64,000 nt of DNA from V1-33 sp039795165 (GTDB lineage: Bacteria; Verrucomicrobiota; Verrucomicrobiia; Verrucomicrobiales; V1-33), in NCBI GenBank assembly GCA_039795165.1, contig JBDKER010000028.1, positions 1 to 64,000 of the forward strand, read 5' to 3'. The position numbers were made by a program, and so were the translations under genes. Shown here in pieces: positions 1 through 10,194 of this stretch. How positions within the stretch are numbered: position 1 is the first letter of the stretch; each line of letters opens with the position of its first letter. The notes beneath the pieces were generated by a model. It was not told the DNA's origin, did no database searches, and worked only from the letters and a program-made list of their open reading frames with translations.

Positions 1-3000
1 GTGATGATGTCCACGGGCTGTCCCTGCGGATTGAGCAGAGCCACGGAATCGGCAATGCGCGAAACCTTGAACGGAAGGTGAAGTGCTCCCAGTTCCGGAC
101 GTCCGTCAGCGATGAGCGGCAGGTAGCCCTTGCCTGCCATGAAGCTGAGTGGCGGGAAGACACTGGCCACGGGTTCGTTGCGGTAATCCTGGCTCATGCG
201 CCAGCCACTGATGTCGGCCGGCCGGCTGTCCTGATTGTAGAGTTCCACGAAGTCGCTGTCGACCGTGAGGGCATTCGATCCCAGCCATTCGTTGATGCGC
301 AGCGCAGCTGTGGCTGTCGTTTCACAGACAGCCGTATTGGCGGCGCCGGGCGTTGGCTGCGCAAGTCTCCATGCGCCACCCGAGCGGGCCACTGAGAACC
401 CGGGGATCTGCAGACCGAACTGCACTTCATCAATGAGCGCACCCGTGGCCGTGGTCAGCCGCAGAGTTTCGCCCGTGCGGTCGAGTCCGAATCCACTCTG
501 CGTGGAGTCGATCACCAGCCAGCCACCCGGCGGAATCACCGACCCCGGCGGCAGCACAAAACGATCCGACAGCGCTGGATCGTCCGTGATGCGGCAGCCA
601 TCGAGCAAGGCCGGTTCGCTGCCCCAGTTGTGAAGTTCGATCTGATCCGGTCCGCTCAGCGGATCGGCGAGGACTTCGCTGAAAGTGACCGTGGGAATGC
701 CGGGTTCGACCCGGAAATTCACCGTCGCAGCCGTTTCCTCCCAGAGTCCGGAATCGCGCAGACCGCGCACTGCGATGGTGTGTTCTCCGGCGGCGAGGCC
801 ACTGAGAAGCAGCGGTGTGCCGACAGGCAGATCCGGGCTTTCAGCCCCTCCATCGATCCGGTAACGGTAGGCGGAATATCCGTAGTTCCATGCCGGCTGG
901 CCGGTGGGAGCGAAACTCCCCCCCATGCCCGCGAGGATGCTGAATGAGGCAGGCAGGCGGCTGGCGGACGGCAACTGCACCCGGAAACCGGGACGGCTGA
1001 GGTCGGCACCCAGATTCCCACCGAGCGAGCCCGCGCCGATGAGCGGCGAACAGGACTGGGGACGCAGCGCAGCCATGACCTGTTCGACCGTGGCCGTGGC
1101 CGGATTCGTGATCAGGGAAAGATTGAGGAGCGGATCCGTTCCGACCACGTTGCCGCTAACCTCGACACCGGTCGGAGGAGCCACCGGCAGAAGATTGCGC
1201 ACCATCACAAGGCGGCTGTTGGCCGGCACATAGTTCCGGGCCAGAGTTTCCGCATCCCAGATGACATTCCCCTCGAGGTAGAAGCCCTTCCCTTCCCCGG
1301 CAAAGTCGTCGTCATCGAAATTCACGACTCCGGAACCACCGTCGATGCCGCCGGCTTTCGTGGTGCGGATAATCGTATTGTTGAGCAGGACGCCGGAACC
1401 TCCCTGCGGCTGATCCCCTTGTTTCATGGTGATAGCATTGTCGCAGTCATAGAACAGATTGTTGATGACGGTGACCTGACTGTAGTCGGCATTGTCCGAG
1501 CCGCCGGAGATGGCGCTGGCGCTGTCCGGTGACGATCCATTGCGGTGTGCGTGCAGGAAGACATTGCCTTCGATCCATGCATCCGTGCTGTCGAGATCGA
1601 GAATGTCGTCGTCGCTTCCTGCAAAGGTGCAGTAGAGCACATGGAGGATGGGGCCCGGCCGGTTCCCGCCCGTGAAGTCGATGGAATCGTTGTAGCCAGT
1701 GGTTTTGCCGAAGCGGCAGCGTTCGATGATGCCGCGTCCGCCCGGCGCAATGCCACCGGTGCCGTGCACAGGTTCGAATCCGGCAGTATTGTCCGGAAAA
1801 ACGCAGTCGCTCACCCGGAAGGACGAAGCATCCAGTTCAAGGTAGCGCATGCCTGTATTCAGGAAGGTGAGGTGATGCAGTTCCAAATTGGCTCCGTTGC
1901 GGGCGTGCACCGCGGTATCGCCATTCTGCCCGAAGGTTGCATAGCCAATCCGGCTCGGCTCGGTCGTGGCTCCCGTGATGACAATGCCGTTCCATGTTCC
2001 GCTGCCGGAAGGATTGCGGGTGAAGGTGATGCCTGCGGCCGGGGTGCCTTCGGCGATGATGCGGCCACCGCCCGACACATTGATGGCGGCTCCGGAGGCC
2101 ACGAAGACCGTGGTGCCAGGCTCGATGGTGAGCACGACATTGTTCGGAACTGTCAGGCCGGCAGTGACATTGTAGGGACCTGCCGCGGCCGACCACGTCT
2201 CGCTCGCCGCAAGGGTTCCGCTGCGGTTCGTGCCGGCGGCGTCGAACCAAATATTCACCGTGCGGGTTTCGAAGACCGTACCCGCTTCATCGTGCGCCGT
2301 GCAGACCAGTGCATTCAATCCCGGGCGCAGCGTGACCGCACCGCCTGCGCTCCATGTGTTGTCGTCAGCCGCAGTGGACCCGTAGGGATTCGTGGTCACC
2401 CGGATGCCATTGACGCGGACTTCCGCGGTGCGCACCGGATCGATCTTTCCGCCGAGCGCTCCGAGATTCGTGGCCGACGTCGTCCGAGCGAAGCCATTCT
2501 GTACTGGGAGGGTCGTGACGGCTGTGAATTCCTTCGGCAGGAAGGTCTCAATGGTCGTCCGCCGCGTGTCCATGAACGACTTGATATGATTCCGGATGGC
2601 ATCGCCGCCGGGATTCGGAGTCGCCGTGAGCCACTGGGGATCGAGCATGGTATCGAGCCACGCATCGAAGGCCGGCTTCGCGAAGAGCGTGTCCAGATAC
2701 TGCCGCAGGGCCGCCTTGAACTTGCGACCGGTCACCGGATTCCGGTAGAATTTGTCCATCTGCGGCAGCGTCGCGGAATCCGTCGGATAGTTCGCCGCAG
2801 TACACTGGTAGATCGTCATGGTCGGCGGCGCATCTTCGTCACCGAGCCCGATGGCCCGCAGATTGAAGCAGGTGTCGAGGTCGTGCGCGATGATGCGGCA
2901 GAGCCGGTCCTGCAGTCCGAAGTAGACCGAATAATCATCGTCGTCACCATTCGCCATGTTGGTTTCGGCGTGATTGATGATCGTGGAGATGGCAAGGAAT

Positions 3001-6000
3001 CGGCACCATTGGTCGATGTCGACAGTCCCTGCGATCGTTTCGTGGAATGTTTCCGCGGTCCCTGCGTTCATCGAAACCAGCCATGCATGGAGGTCCGTCC
3101 AGTCATTCTGCGGCGCATTGGTCTGCTTCCACCAGCCTTCGTTGACGTAGCCGCCTTCGGCCCAGCCATTTGATCCGATGACCGGCAGGGTCGACGTTCC
3201 CCAGCGGACATTGCCGCGGATCTTGCCGTAGCCATTGCCGTCATTGTTGCCGGGGAACCATTCATCGATGGTGTCGCCACCGCGCGGCATGAGATCGCAG
3301 TAGTATCCATACGTCCGGTTCGTGTTCTGATCGAGCAGGCGGTTCACTCCATTGATGCGCATACCCACCACATTCGCCTTTTCACTGGGAACGCCGGCCG
3401 CTTCCATGAGACGGCTGCCCACGAACTGACTGTACGAATACTTGTAGTTCATGGTGAAGGCCGTCCGGCCGTTCCATGGCACGTCGCCGGGAATGTCGAG
3501 GCGCAGATTGATGGGCGTATCGCTCCGTGAGCTGTTCCCGCGGGTTCTGATGCCGCCGCGGTAGCGCACCGCATATTCGCCGCCCTGGCGGAAGATGACC
3601 GTGCAGTTCGGAGCCACATTGCTCTGACGGTCCGCCAGCCCGGCATTCCATGAAGCATTGTCGGCCCCCGTCATGACCACCTGATAGAGCGAACGGTGGT
3701 CCGTCCAGACTTCTTCATTCACCTGATACAGACAATTCGCGTTGAGCTGCGGATTCGCCCCATTGAGATCAAGGGTCGGAGTCGGCCACGCCCTCACATT
3801 GGCCGAACCATCGGAGGCGCGGACATAGAATTCCACGACCGTGTTGATGGCCTGAGCGGGAATGACGGCACCGAAGACACCGTCGCCGGCTGCTCCGTCG
3901 CCGCTGAGTCCGTTGTCGCGCATGAGAACTTCCTCGAAGGCGGTCGCGGGGGTGGTGCCCGATGGCAGCCATGTGCGGTAGTAGACGGATGCACTGATTC
4001 CCGTCGCCAGTTCGTCCGTGATCCTTGCGGTCACGGTCACCTGCTGGGTGCGGGTGGGCACGGCCGGCGCATGCAGGACGTCGGTGATGAATGGCGCGCT
4101 GTTAGCGCGGGCCACGGATGCGTTGGCGGCACCGGGCGATGGATTGGCAGCCGACCAGTTCTGTCCGGCATCATTGGTCATGGCCAGATTGATCAACTGG
4201 ATGGAGGCTCCTCCGGGGTTTCCGATTTCGGGATCCGGATCTGCGGCGGTGACCCATTCCAGACCGGGATCCGTATCGAGGCCATTCGCCGGGGTGCGGC
4301 CAGGCGTATTGGTGGCGTCCCAGACATTGACGATCTTGCGGACAGCCCAGTCTCCGGAATCGGAATACTCGACCTCGTCGACCGTCACATCCTCGGCATT
4401 CTTGAGACGGATCAGTTCGCCACCATTGCTCAGACGCGAGAGTGGTCCCCAGCCAGTCGGAGTGACTGCCGCGGCGGCCCCGTATTTCGTCACGAAGACC
4501 GCACGGTCGGCTGGGATGGCGAGGAACGATTTACCTGCGAGCAGCAGGCCGGACGGGAAGACATAATTGACTCCCTTGGTGAATTCCCAGCCACTCAGGT
4601 CGACCGCGGCATCACCGAAATTATAGATCTCGATGAATTCCTCAAGGACCCCATTGGCTCCCGGCGGATTGTACATGATTTCGCTGATGACGACCGTATT
4701 CAGATTGGTTGTCACGTTGAGGGTCACAGTGACCGGACCGGATTCGAGGGTTCCGTCGCTGACCCGGTAGCGGAAGGTCTGCGTGCCTGAGAATCCCGCG
4801 GGCGGGGCGTAATCGAAGGATCCATCGGGCCGCAGGGTCAATTCACCGGCTTCTGGAGCGGTATCGAGGATCGCGATCAGCGTTGCATTGTCGACGTCCG
4901 TATCATTGCGCAGCACGCCATTGGCGGCTGAAATGCTGATCGGCGTGTCCACGCGGACACCGTAGGTATCGGCGACCCCCACCGGCGCGTCATTGACTGG
5001 CCGGACGGTGAGGGAAACCGTGGCGGGAGCCGATTTACGGGTGGCATCGGCGGCCCGGTACACAAAGCTGTCGCTGCCGAAGAAGTTCGCTGACGGGTTG
5101 TAGGCAAATGATCCATCGCTGTTCAGGGTGAGCGAACCGTGCTGCGGGCCGCTGACCAGTTCCGCCGTGATGGCATCGCCCTCGGCATCGCTGTCGTTCG
5201 TGAGAACTCCGGGGGCGGCCACGGTGAGCGGTTTGTCCTCGTCGGTTTCATAGGAATCCGCCGCCGCCACAGGAGCGGCATTGAGCACAATGGTCACGGT
5301 GGCTGGATCGGACGCGGAGGTCTCATCCTTTGCCCGGTAGGTGAAGCTGTAGCTGCCACCAGTCGATGCCGTGAAAGTGAAGGAACCATCCGCGTTCAGC
5401 ACGAGGGTGCCCGCGGCGGGTGGTGTCACCAGTTCCGCCGTGAGGACAGTCCCGGGATCAGCATCGGTGTCATTCGCAAGCACGCCCTGAGCGACGGCCA
5501 CCGTGAAGGGCGAACCCGGATCGCCGGCATAATTGTCCGCACGCGCCACCGGCACATCATTCACAGGGGTCACATTGATGGTCACCGTTGCCGGTGTCGA
5601 CGGGCGGGAATCCACGGCGCGGTAAGTGAAGGAATCGCTCCCGAAGAAGTCGGGCTGCGGAGTATAGCGCAGCGATCCGTCAGCATTCAGCGTAAGGGTG
5701 CCCCGGCTCGGCGGAGTGGCGAGGGCTGCGGTCAGAGGGTCGTTTTCCGCATCGGTATCGTTGGCCAGAATCCCCGGAGCGGTCAGTTCAAGAATGCCAT
5801 CTTCCGCGACTGTCAGGGTATCGGCGACGGCCACCGGAGCCGCATTGGGACCGATCACCACGGAGATCGCTGCAGTTGCCGTATTGGAAACGCGGCCGCT
5901 CGCATCGCGGGCCCGGTAAGTGAAGAGGTCGGTTCCCACGAAGCCCGTTTCCGGGGTGTAGGTGAAGGTTCCGTTCGGATTGATCTGCACCGATCCCCGC

Positions 6001-8522
6001 TGCGGGGGCGTCACCAGTTCCGCGACAAGGGTCGCCGTCTCGCCGGGATCAGGATCGGAATCGTTCGCCAGCAGACTGGCCGCCACCGCGCGGGTCACCC
6101 GCATCCTCAGGTCGAATGAAAGGTCGCTGGAAGTCGGACCATTCTGATGGACTTCGGCTGCGATGAGATTTGAGCCTTCCTGAAGGACGGAACCCGGGAG
6201 ACTGAAGGTCTGCGTGGAGTTGTCGTTGACGTTGGTCTGCGGAAAGTAATCCCATGCCAGTTCAGGCATGGTGGTGAGGTCGGGGAGATTGCTGGTCCGG
6301 TTGCCTGGTCCGCCATTCAGATAGAAGGCGAGGGCGTCATCATAGATCACGGAGACCTCGACCCCCGTGATGTTGAAGACATTGGCCACATTGACGCGGC
6401 GGCGGAAATAGGAAGTCGCAAACTTGTCGCCGGCTGCGGAATCAAAGGCCGGATCAGGATTGTCATTGACCACCGTGGCTTCATCGCCGTCGCCATAGCC
6501 CAGCTCGGCAGCGCCCGTCTTCCAGTTGGCATTCTCAGTGTAGGCGTCGGTCCGCCACGCCGTTCCCAGATTCCGCTCGGCGAGCACCAGAGAATCGTAG
6601 TAGCGCCAGTCCGCCGCCTTATAGGGCAGAACTTCTTCCGTGGTGCTGCCCCCGGTGAGGGCCGTTACCACCAGAGGTGTATTGCGCACGGCCACATAGC
6701 TGTCATTAGACGCCACCGGAGGGTCCGGAGTGTCCGTCACCGTGATCGTCACGGTTACCGGAGCGGATTGCGCGGCCCCATCGGAAACCCGGTAGGTGAA
6801 CGTCGTGGTACCTGCAAAGAGGGCGGTCGGCGTGTAGGTAAATGAGCCATTCGCATTGAGGGTCACGGTGCCATTGCCGGGCGTGGTGGCAGAGACTGCG
6901 CTGAGGGCCGACGCGGGATGGTCGACGTCCGTATCATTCTTCAGAACGCCGTCGGCGGCATTCACGGTCAGGGCCGCCCCCTGAGTCGTCGTGTAGGCAT
7001 CGGCGACCCCAACCGGAGGATCGTTCACCGGTGTCACCGTGATCGTCACGGTTGCCGGATCGGAACTTCCCGTGCTGTCGATCGCGCGGTATGTGAAGGA
7101 ATCGACCCCACTCCAGTCGGGATTCGGCGTGTAGCTGAAGGTACCATCGGCATTGACCACGGCGGTTCCATTGGCCGGATCGCTGACCTTGGCAGCGGTG
7201 ACCGGCGGCACGCCACCAGTGTCGTTGGCAAGCAGCGAAGTTGTTCCCGGAACCGAGAGGACCACGTCGTCGAAAAAGACTTCAAAGGATTCCTGTGCAG
7301 TCTGCTGGAAGTTCTGCGTTCCCTGATTTCCGTAGCCACCGAGTGACAGCGTATGCGTTCCCGCTGCGAGGGGAATGGTGAAGCTCCGCTGCTTCCATCC
7401 GGTATCAAAGGGATTCCCGCCATTGCCATTGCCGACGGCCAGTTCAACGGACGGGTGATTGCTGGGAGCGGTGACAGTTCCAAACTGCGTTCCATTGACG
7501 TCGCAGATCACTTCCTGGTACTCACCCGCATCGTAATCCCGGCCGCACAGCATGCGGTAGCGGAAGGTCAGTTCCAGATTGGCCGGAGCCGCGAGAGTGA
7601 AGGTCCGCCGCCACGCTCCCGAGACCGCTGACGAGCCAAACGCGAAGACATTTCCCATCTGGACCCGCAATCCCCCCGTCCCATTGAATCCCCCCGTGGG
7701 CACATGATTCTGCGTGGAGAAATTCGGCTGATTCGTCCCGAAGAAGGCATCGTCCACTCCCGTGAATCCAGCCGTCAGCCCGGAATCAGCCGGCGTCATC
7801 TGGAAGTCGAGGCCGACATCCGAGCTGCTTTCGCTGTTCTGGTGCAGTTCGATGGCAATGACGTTCTGCCCGGTCACGAAGGCTCCGGTCAGATCAATGG
7901 TACGCTGGGTGTAGTTCGATTCGTCACCGCCATTGCCGCCGACGACGGCATCGGGATTGACGGCGACGGTGTCCGGGTAGTTGAGCCGGGCACGTTCGAC
8001 GCCGTTGATGTAGATGATGCAGCCGTCGTCGGCTAGCATGTTGAAGGTCCACTGCCCGTGCGCGGCCTGGGCCGCGGTCATCGTGAACGTATTCCGGAAC
8101 AGATAGGTGTTCACCGTATTCGGTCCGCCCGGGACAATGCCGGTGAGGAATTCCGCCGCCCCGGTGAAGGCATTGATGCCGCCGGCCTGCGCTGGCAGGG
8201 TCCCCGGCCGCCAGCCGGGAATCACGGAGGTCGCCGGATCATAGTCCACCGCGCGCCAGTTCCGGCCGCTGCCGTCCCCCGGATACGCATTGGTGCCACC
8301 GGCGGCGGTCGTCTTCAGATCGATGACTTGCCAGGTAGCCGGAAGGGTGAATGAAGGAGCCCCGCCACCGCTTTCGAAGGAAGCTGACAGAAGCGTCGAG
8401 GCCGCCCCGCCGGCCGGCGTATCCTCGAGAGTCGTGAACGTGTCGGGCACTGCCGTGGGAGCCGCGGGCAAACGCAGTGCCAGCGACGGCAGCAGCATGG
8501 CAAAAAGAAGGGTCGTGCGCAT
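1..8522 (-). CDS. Giant secreted multidomain CotH/LTD/cadherin-like protein, 3' end outside the window
   Basis: A single minus-strand frame runs from the ATG at 8522 to the left edge (at least 2840 codons) without a stop. The start is chosen because it gives a signal peptide (MRTTLLFAMLLPSLA) followed directly by mature-like sequence. Domains in order, rough residues: two jelly-roll-like modules (about 35-425); about seven cadherin-like/Big_9 repeats with the LANDTD and FTYR signatures (about 425-1265), one of them split by another jelly-roll module (628-815); an LTD domain (1275-1420); a CotH-like kinase domain (about 1600-2000) with RTRGNSSRS and the acidic motif AHDLDTCF; a right-handed beta-helix stretch (2130-2430); and two more LTD domains (from about 2605). 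It is probably exported and surface-attached or adhesive. Whether the CotH domain phosphorylates anything is not known from sequence. The C-terminus, and any sorting tag, is not visible. Confidence 0.9.
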   Translation of the reverse strand, partial: MRTTLLFAMLLPSLALRLPAAPTAVPDTFTTLEDTPAGGAASTLLSASFESGGGAPSFTLPATWQVIDLKTTAAGGTNAYPGDGSGRNWRAVDYDPATSVIPGWRPGTLPAQAGGINAFTGAAEFLTGIVPGGPNTVNTYLFRNTFTMTAAQAAHGQWTFNMLADDGCIIYINGVERARLNYPDTVAVNPDAVVGGNGGDESNYTQRTIDLTGAFVTGQNVIAIELHQNSESSSDVGLDFQMTPADSGLTAGFTGVDDAFFGTNQPNFSTQNHVPTGGFNGTGGLRVQMGNVFAFGSSAVSGAWRRTFTLAAPANLELTFRYRMLCGRDYDAGEYQEVICDVNGTQFGTVTAPSNHPSVELAVGNGNGGNPFDTGWKQRSFTIPLAAGTHTLSLGGYGNQGTQNFQQTAQESFEVFFDDVVLSVPGTTSLLANDTGGVPPVTAAKVSDPANGTAVVNADGTFSYTPNPDWSGVDSFTYRAIDSTGSSDPATVTITVTPVNDPPVGVADAYTTTQGAALTVNAADGVLKNDTDVDHPASALSAVSATTPGNGTVTLNANGSFTYTPTALFAGTTTFTYRVSDGAAQSAPVTVTITVTDTPDPPVASNDSYVAVRNTPLVVTALTGGSTTEEVLPYKAADWRYYDSLVLAERNLGTAWRTDAYTENANWKTGAAELGYGDGDEATVVNDNPDPAFDSAAGDKFATSYFRRRVNVANVFNITGVEVSVIYDDALAFYLNGGPGNRTSNLPDLTTMPELAWDYFPQTNVNDNSTQTFSLPGSVLQEGSNLIAAEVHQNGPTSSDLSFDLRMRVTRAVAASLLANDSDPDPGETATLVAELVTPPQRGSVQINPNGTFTYTPETGFVGTDLFTYRARDASGRVSNTATAAISVVIGPNAAPVAVADTLTVAEDGILELTAPGILANDTDAENDPLTAALATPPSRGTLTLNADGSLRYTPQPDFFGSDSFTYRAVDSRPSTPATVTINVTPVNDVPVARADNYAGDPGSPFTVAVAQGVLANDTDADPGTVLTAELVTPPAAGTLVLNADGSFTFTASTGGSYSFTYRAKDETSASDPATVTIVLNAAPVAAADSYETDEDKPLTVAAPGVLTNDSDAEGDAITAELVSGPQHGSLTLNSDGSFAYNPSANFFGSDSFVYRAADATRKSAPATVSLTVRPVNDAPVGVADTYGVRVDTPISISAANGVLRNDTDVDNATLIAILDTAPEAGELTLRPDGSFDYAPPAGFSGTQTFRYRVSDGTLESGPVTVTLNVTTNLNTVVISEIMYNPPGANGVLEEFIEIYNFGDAAVDLSGWEFTKGVNYVFPSGLLLAGKSFLAIPADRAVFVTKYGAAAAVTPTGWGPLSRLSNGGELIRLKNAEDVTVDEVEYSDSGDWAVRKIVNVWDATNTPGRTPANGLDTDPGLEWVTAADPDPEIGNPGGASIQLINLAMTNDAGQNWSAANPSPGAANASVARANSAPFITDVLHAPAVPTRTQQVTVTARITDELATGISASVYYRTWLPSGTTPATAFEEVLMRDNGLSGDGAAGDGVFGAVIPAQAINTVVEFYVRASDGSANVRAWPTPTLDLNGANPQLNANCLYQVNEEVWTDHRSLYQVVMTGADNASWNAGLADRQSNVAPNCTVIFRQGGEYAVRYRGGIRTRGNSSRSDTPINLRLDIPGDVPWNGRTAFTMNYKYSYSQFVGSRLMEAAGVPSEKANVVGMRINGVNRLLDQNTNRTYGYYCDLMPRGGDTIDEWFPGNNDGNGYGKIRGNVRWGTSTLPVIGSNGWAEGGYVNEGWWKQTNAPQNDWTDLHAWLVSMNAGTAETFHETIAGTVDIDQWCRFLAISTIINHAETNMANGDDDDYSVYFGLQDRLCRIIAHDLDTCFNLRAIGLGDEDAPPTMTIYQCTAANYPTDSATLPQMDKFYRNPVTGRKFKAALRQYLDTLFAKPAFDAWLDTMLDPQWLTATPNPGGDAIRNHIKSFMDTRRTTIETFLPKEFTAVTTLPVQNGFARTTSATNLGALGGKIDPVRTAEVRVNGIRVTTNPYGSTAADDNTWSAGGAVTLRPGLNALVCTAHDEAGTVFETRTVNIWFDAAGTNRSGTLAASETWSAAAGPYNVTAGLTVPNNVVLTIEPGTTVFVASGAAINVSGGGRIIAEGTPAAGITFTRNPSGSGTWNGIVITGATTEPSRIGYATFGQNGDTAVHARNGANLELHHLTFLNTGMRYLELDASSFRVSDCVFPDNTAGFEPVHGTGGIAPGGRGIIERCRFGKTTGYNDSIDFTGGNRPGPILHVLYCTFAGSDDDILDLDSTDAWIEGNVFLHAHRNGSSPDSASAISGGSDNADYSQVTVINNLFYDCDNAITMKQGDQPQGGSGVLLNNTIIRTTKAGGIDGGSGVVNFDDDDFAGEGKGFYLEGNVIWDAETLARNYVPANSRLVMVRNLLPVAPPTGVEVSGNVVGTDPLLNLSLITNPATATVEQVMAALRPQSCSPLIGAGSLGGNLGADLSRPGFRVQLPSASRLPASFSILAGMGGSFAPTGQPAWNYGYSAYRYRIDGGAESPDLPVGTPLLLSGLAAGEHTIAVRGLRDSGLWEETAATVNFRVEPGIPTVTFSEVLADPLSGPDQIELHNWGSEPALLDGCRITDDPALSDRFVLPPGSVIPPGGWLVIDSTQSGFGLDRTGETLRLTTATGALIDEVQFGLQIPGFSVARSGGAWRLAQPTPGAANTAVCETTATAALRINEWLGSNALTVDSDFVELYNQDSRPADISGWRMSQDYRNEPVASVFPPLSFMAGKGYLPLIADGRPELGALHLPFKVSRIADSVALLNPQGQPVDII

Positions 8523-9096
8523 GATCAGGGAAACAGGGGAAGCGGCACCGGCGGCCAGTGCCTTGCAATTCAGGGGACAGAAGAAGAGGCTACAGCAATT
8601 CCGGTCGGTGATTCCAGTAATCTTTCCGTAATCACTTACCGGGACAAAAGGAGGGGAGGATCTGACAGTGCCATCTGGACGATGGTGTTACCAGTAAAGT
8701 TACCGATCCGGACGGCACCGGACAGGGTTTTCCCTCCCCTCATCCAAAGCAGGGATTTCCCTAGGAGCCTGTTGAAAAACCCGGGCTGGTAGCGCGGCGA
8801 GGAATTCTTCCACAAGGCGAGGCGCAACAAAGGAGAAGGTCGGGACCTTCGACTGCGGCGCAACGAAGCCTGCTGGAATAAGGCCCGCCGCCCGCAGGGG
8901 ATCCCGCCACTAGACCCACGGCGCAGCCGCTCATCCAACCACCATGGACTCCGGATCCGCTGCCGGGCCCGGTTTTTCAACAGGCTCCTAGGCGTTCCTG
9001 TATTCCCCGTGCTCCCCAAACGGGAAATCTGTCTTTTGCTTGCTGCCTGCATTCCCGGTGGTCGGCATCGCAAACCGGCTGTATCTGTGACCCGAA
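8523..9096. other. 574-bp intergenic region with direct repeats and a MITE-like element
   Basis: No convincing gene lies between the divergent giant CotH gene and the endonuclease I gene. The part next to the giant gene has two short direct-repeat pairs: GTAATC at 8617 and 8628 (11-bp period) and GTTACC at 8687 and 8699 (12-bp period). These could be activator or repressor sites. The middle holds the inverted-repeat element described separately. No clear -35/-10 pair stands out. Confidence 0.6.
8761..8991. mobile_element. 223-bp MITE-like non-autonomous element with 17-bp perfect terminal inverted repeats and CTAG duplication
   Basis: The left end GAGCCTGTTGAAAAACC (8765-8781) is the exact reverse complement of 8971-8987. 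Both ends are flanked by CTAG (8761-8764 and 8988-8991), as expected of a 4-bp target duplication. The interior has no meaningful ORF and carries a 7-bp stem with a 2-nt loop (GAAGGTC/GACCTTC, 8835-8850). Terminal repeats, a palindromic short target and no transposase fit a MITE mobilised in trans by a DDE transposase. An IS5-group relative is a guess from the target type only. No transposase gene is in the window. Confidence 0.75.
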
Positions 9097-10185
9097 ATGC
9101 GCCGGTCATTCCCCCGATTCCCGTTTCCAGCCAGTCGTCGCCTGCACGGACTGGTACGTTCAGTTTCTTCCGGCGGCCGCTGGGCTGGGTTTCCGCTGGT
9201 GGTTCTGGCAATGACAGCGTCCGCGGCGGAACCCCCGGGATACTATGCCGCAGCGGAGGGACTGAGCGGTGGTCCGCTGCGCGATGCCCTTAAGGACATT
9301 GTTTCACGTTCCCACCGCCCGCTTTCCTACACCGCTACCAGAGCCGCCCTCGAATTCTGCGATGCGGATCCTGCCAATTCCGCCCGCGTTCTGCTGCTCT
9401 ACACGCGTCGCTCGGAAGCGAAGACGAATTTCGTGCGCAGCCCGCCCCAGAACGACGGGGAATGGAACCGCGAACACCTCTGGCCAAACAGCGCCGGACT
9501 CAATTCGTCGGGGGCCGACTACGCCGACCTCATCAACCTCCGCGCCGCCGACGCCACGGTCAATAATGCACGGGCCAATCTCCCCTTCGATGAAACCTCT
9601 GCCGGGGTCACCGCCCGCGTCCCGGCCGACGACGAAGCACCGCTCTGCTCGTCGGACACAGATTCATGGGAACCTCCACCGGAAATGAAGGGCGATATCG
9701 CCCGAGCCCTCTTTTACATGGATGTCCGCTACGACGGCAGCACGAGCGATGAAAACGACCTCCGCCTCACGGACGACAGTACGCTGACCGGCGGCAGCCT
9801 TCCGTACTGCGGCCGGCTCACCACTCTCCTGCTCTGGCATTACGCCGACCCCGTGAGCCCAGCCGAATCGCTCCGCAACGACCGCGTGCAGGAACGCCAG
9901 GGCAACCGCAACCCCTTCGTCGACCGCCCTGCATGGGTCGAAGCGATCTGGGGCAACCCCGCCAATCTCTCGGTCGCCCGCACCGGACCATCCCTCGTGT
10001 TCACGTGGGGTATTGGCCTTCAGCAGGCCACCCTCGAAACACGGCGATCCCCTGCCGAAGCATGGTCGCCGGCCACCGGGACCGCCGGCACCAGCGGAAA
10101 CCTCCGCACCTTCAGCGTGATCCCGCCAGTCGCCGACTATCGCCGCTTCTACCGCCTCCGCTTCCGCGGCATCGAGGCCCCCTGA
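9097..10185 (+). CDS. Secreted endonuclease I (EndA/Dns) family nuclease
   Basis: It matches the endonuclease I family of non-specific, metal-dependent periplasmic or secreted nucleases (beta-beta-alpha metal fold). Visible hallmarks are YYAAAEGLSG near residue 50, the active-site motif WNREHLWPNS at 123-132, DLINLRAADATVN near 144-156, WEPPPEMKGDIARALFYM at 191-208 and GNRNPFVD further on. A hydrophobic stretch ending ASAAEPP (about residues 31-46) is a signal peptide, so the true start may lie downstream of this ATG; no better ATG precedes it. After the nuclease there is a C-terminal beta-rich module of about 75 residues ending DYRRFYRLRF. That kind of tail recurs on several secreted proteins here. 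Probable role: nutrient scavenging from extracellular DNA. Confidence 0.88.
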   Translation: MRRSFPRFPFPASRRLHGLVRSVSSGGRWAGFPLVVLAMTASAAEPPGYYAAAEGLSGGPLRDALKDIVSRSHRPLSYTATRAALEFCDADPANSARVLLLYTRRSEAKTNFVRSPPQNDGEWNREHLWPNSAGLNSSGADYADLINLRAADATVNNARANLPFDETSAGVTARVPADDEAPLCSSDTDSWEPPPEMKGDIARALFYMDVRYDGSTSDENDLRLTDDSTLTGGSLPYCGRLTTLLLWHYADPVSPAESLRNDRVQERQGNRNPFVDRPAWVEAIWGNPANLSVARTGPSLVFTWGIGLQQATLETRRSPAEAWSPATGTAGTSGNLRTFSVIPPVADYRRFYRLRFRGIEAP

Positions 10186-10194
10186 GGAACGGGC

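Noticed and set aside
1545..3173. A 542-codon open frame on the plus strand
   Set aside because: It lies wholly antisense to the giant gene, is very rich in Arg, Gly and His as a GC-rich shadow would be, and has no domain-like blocks.
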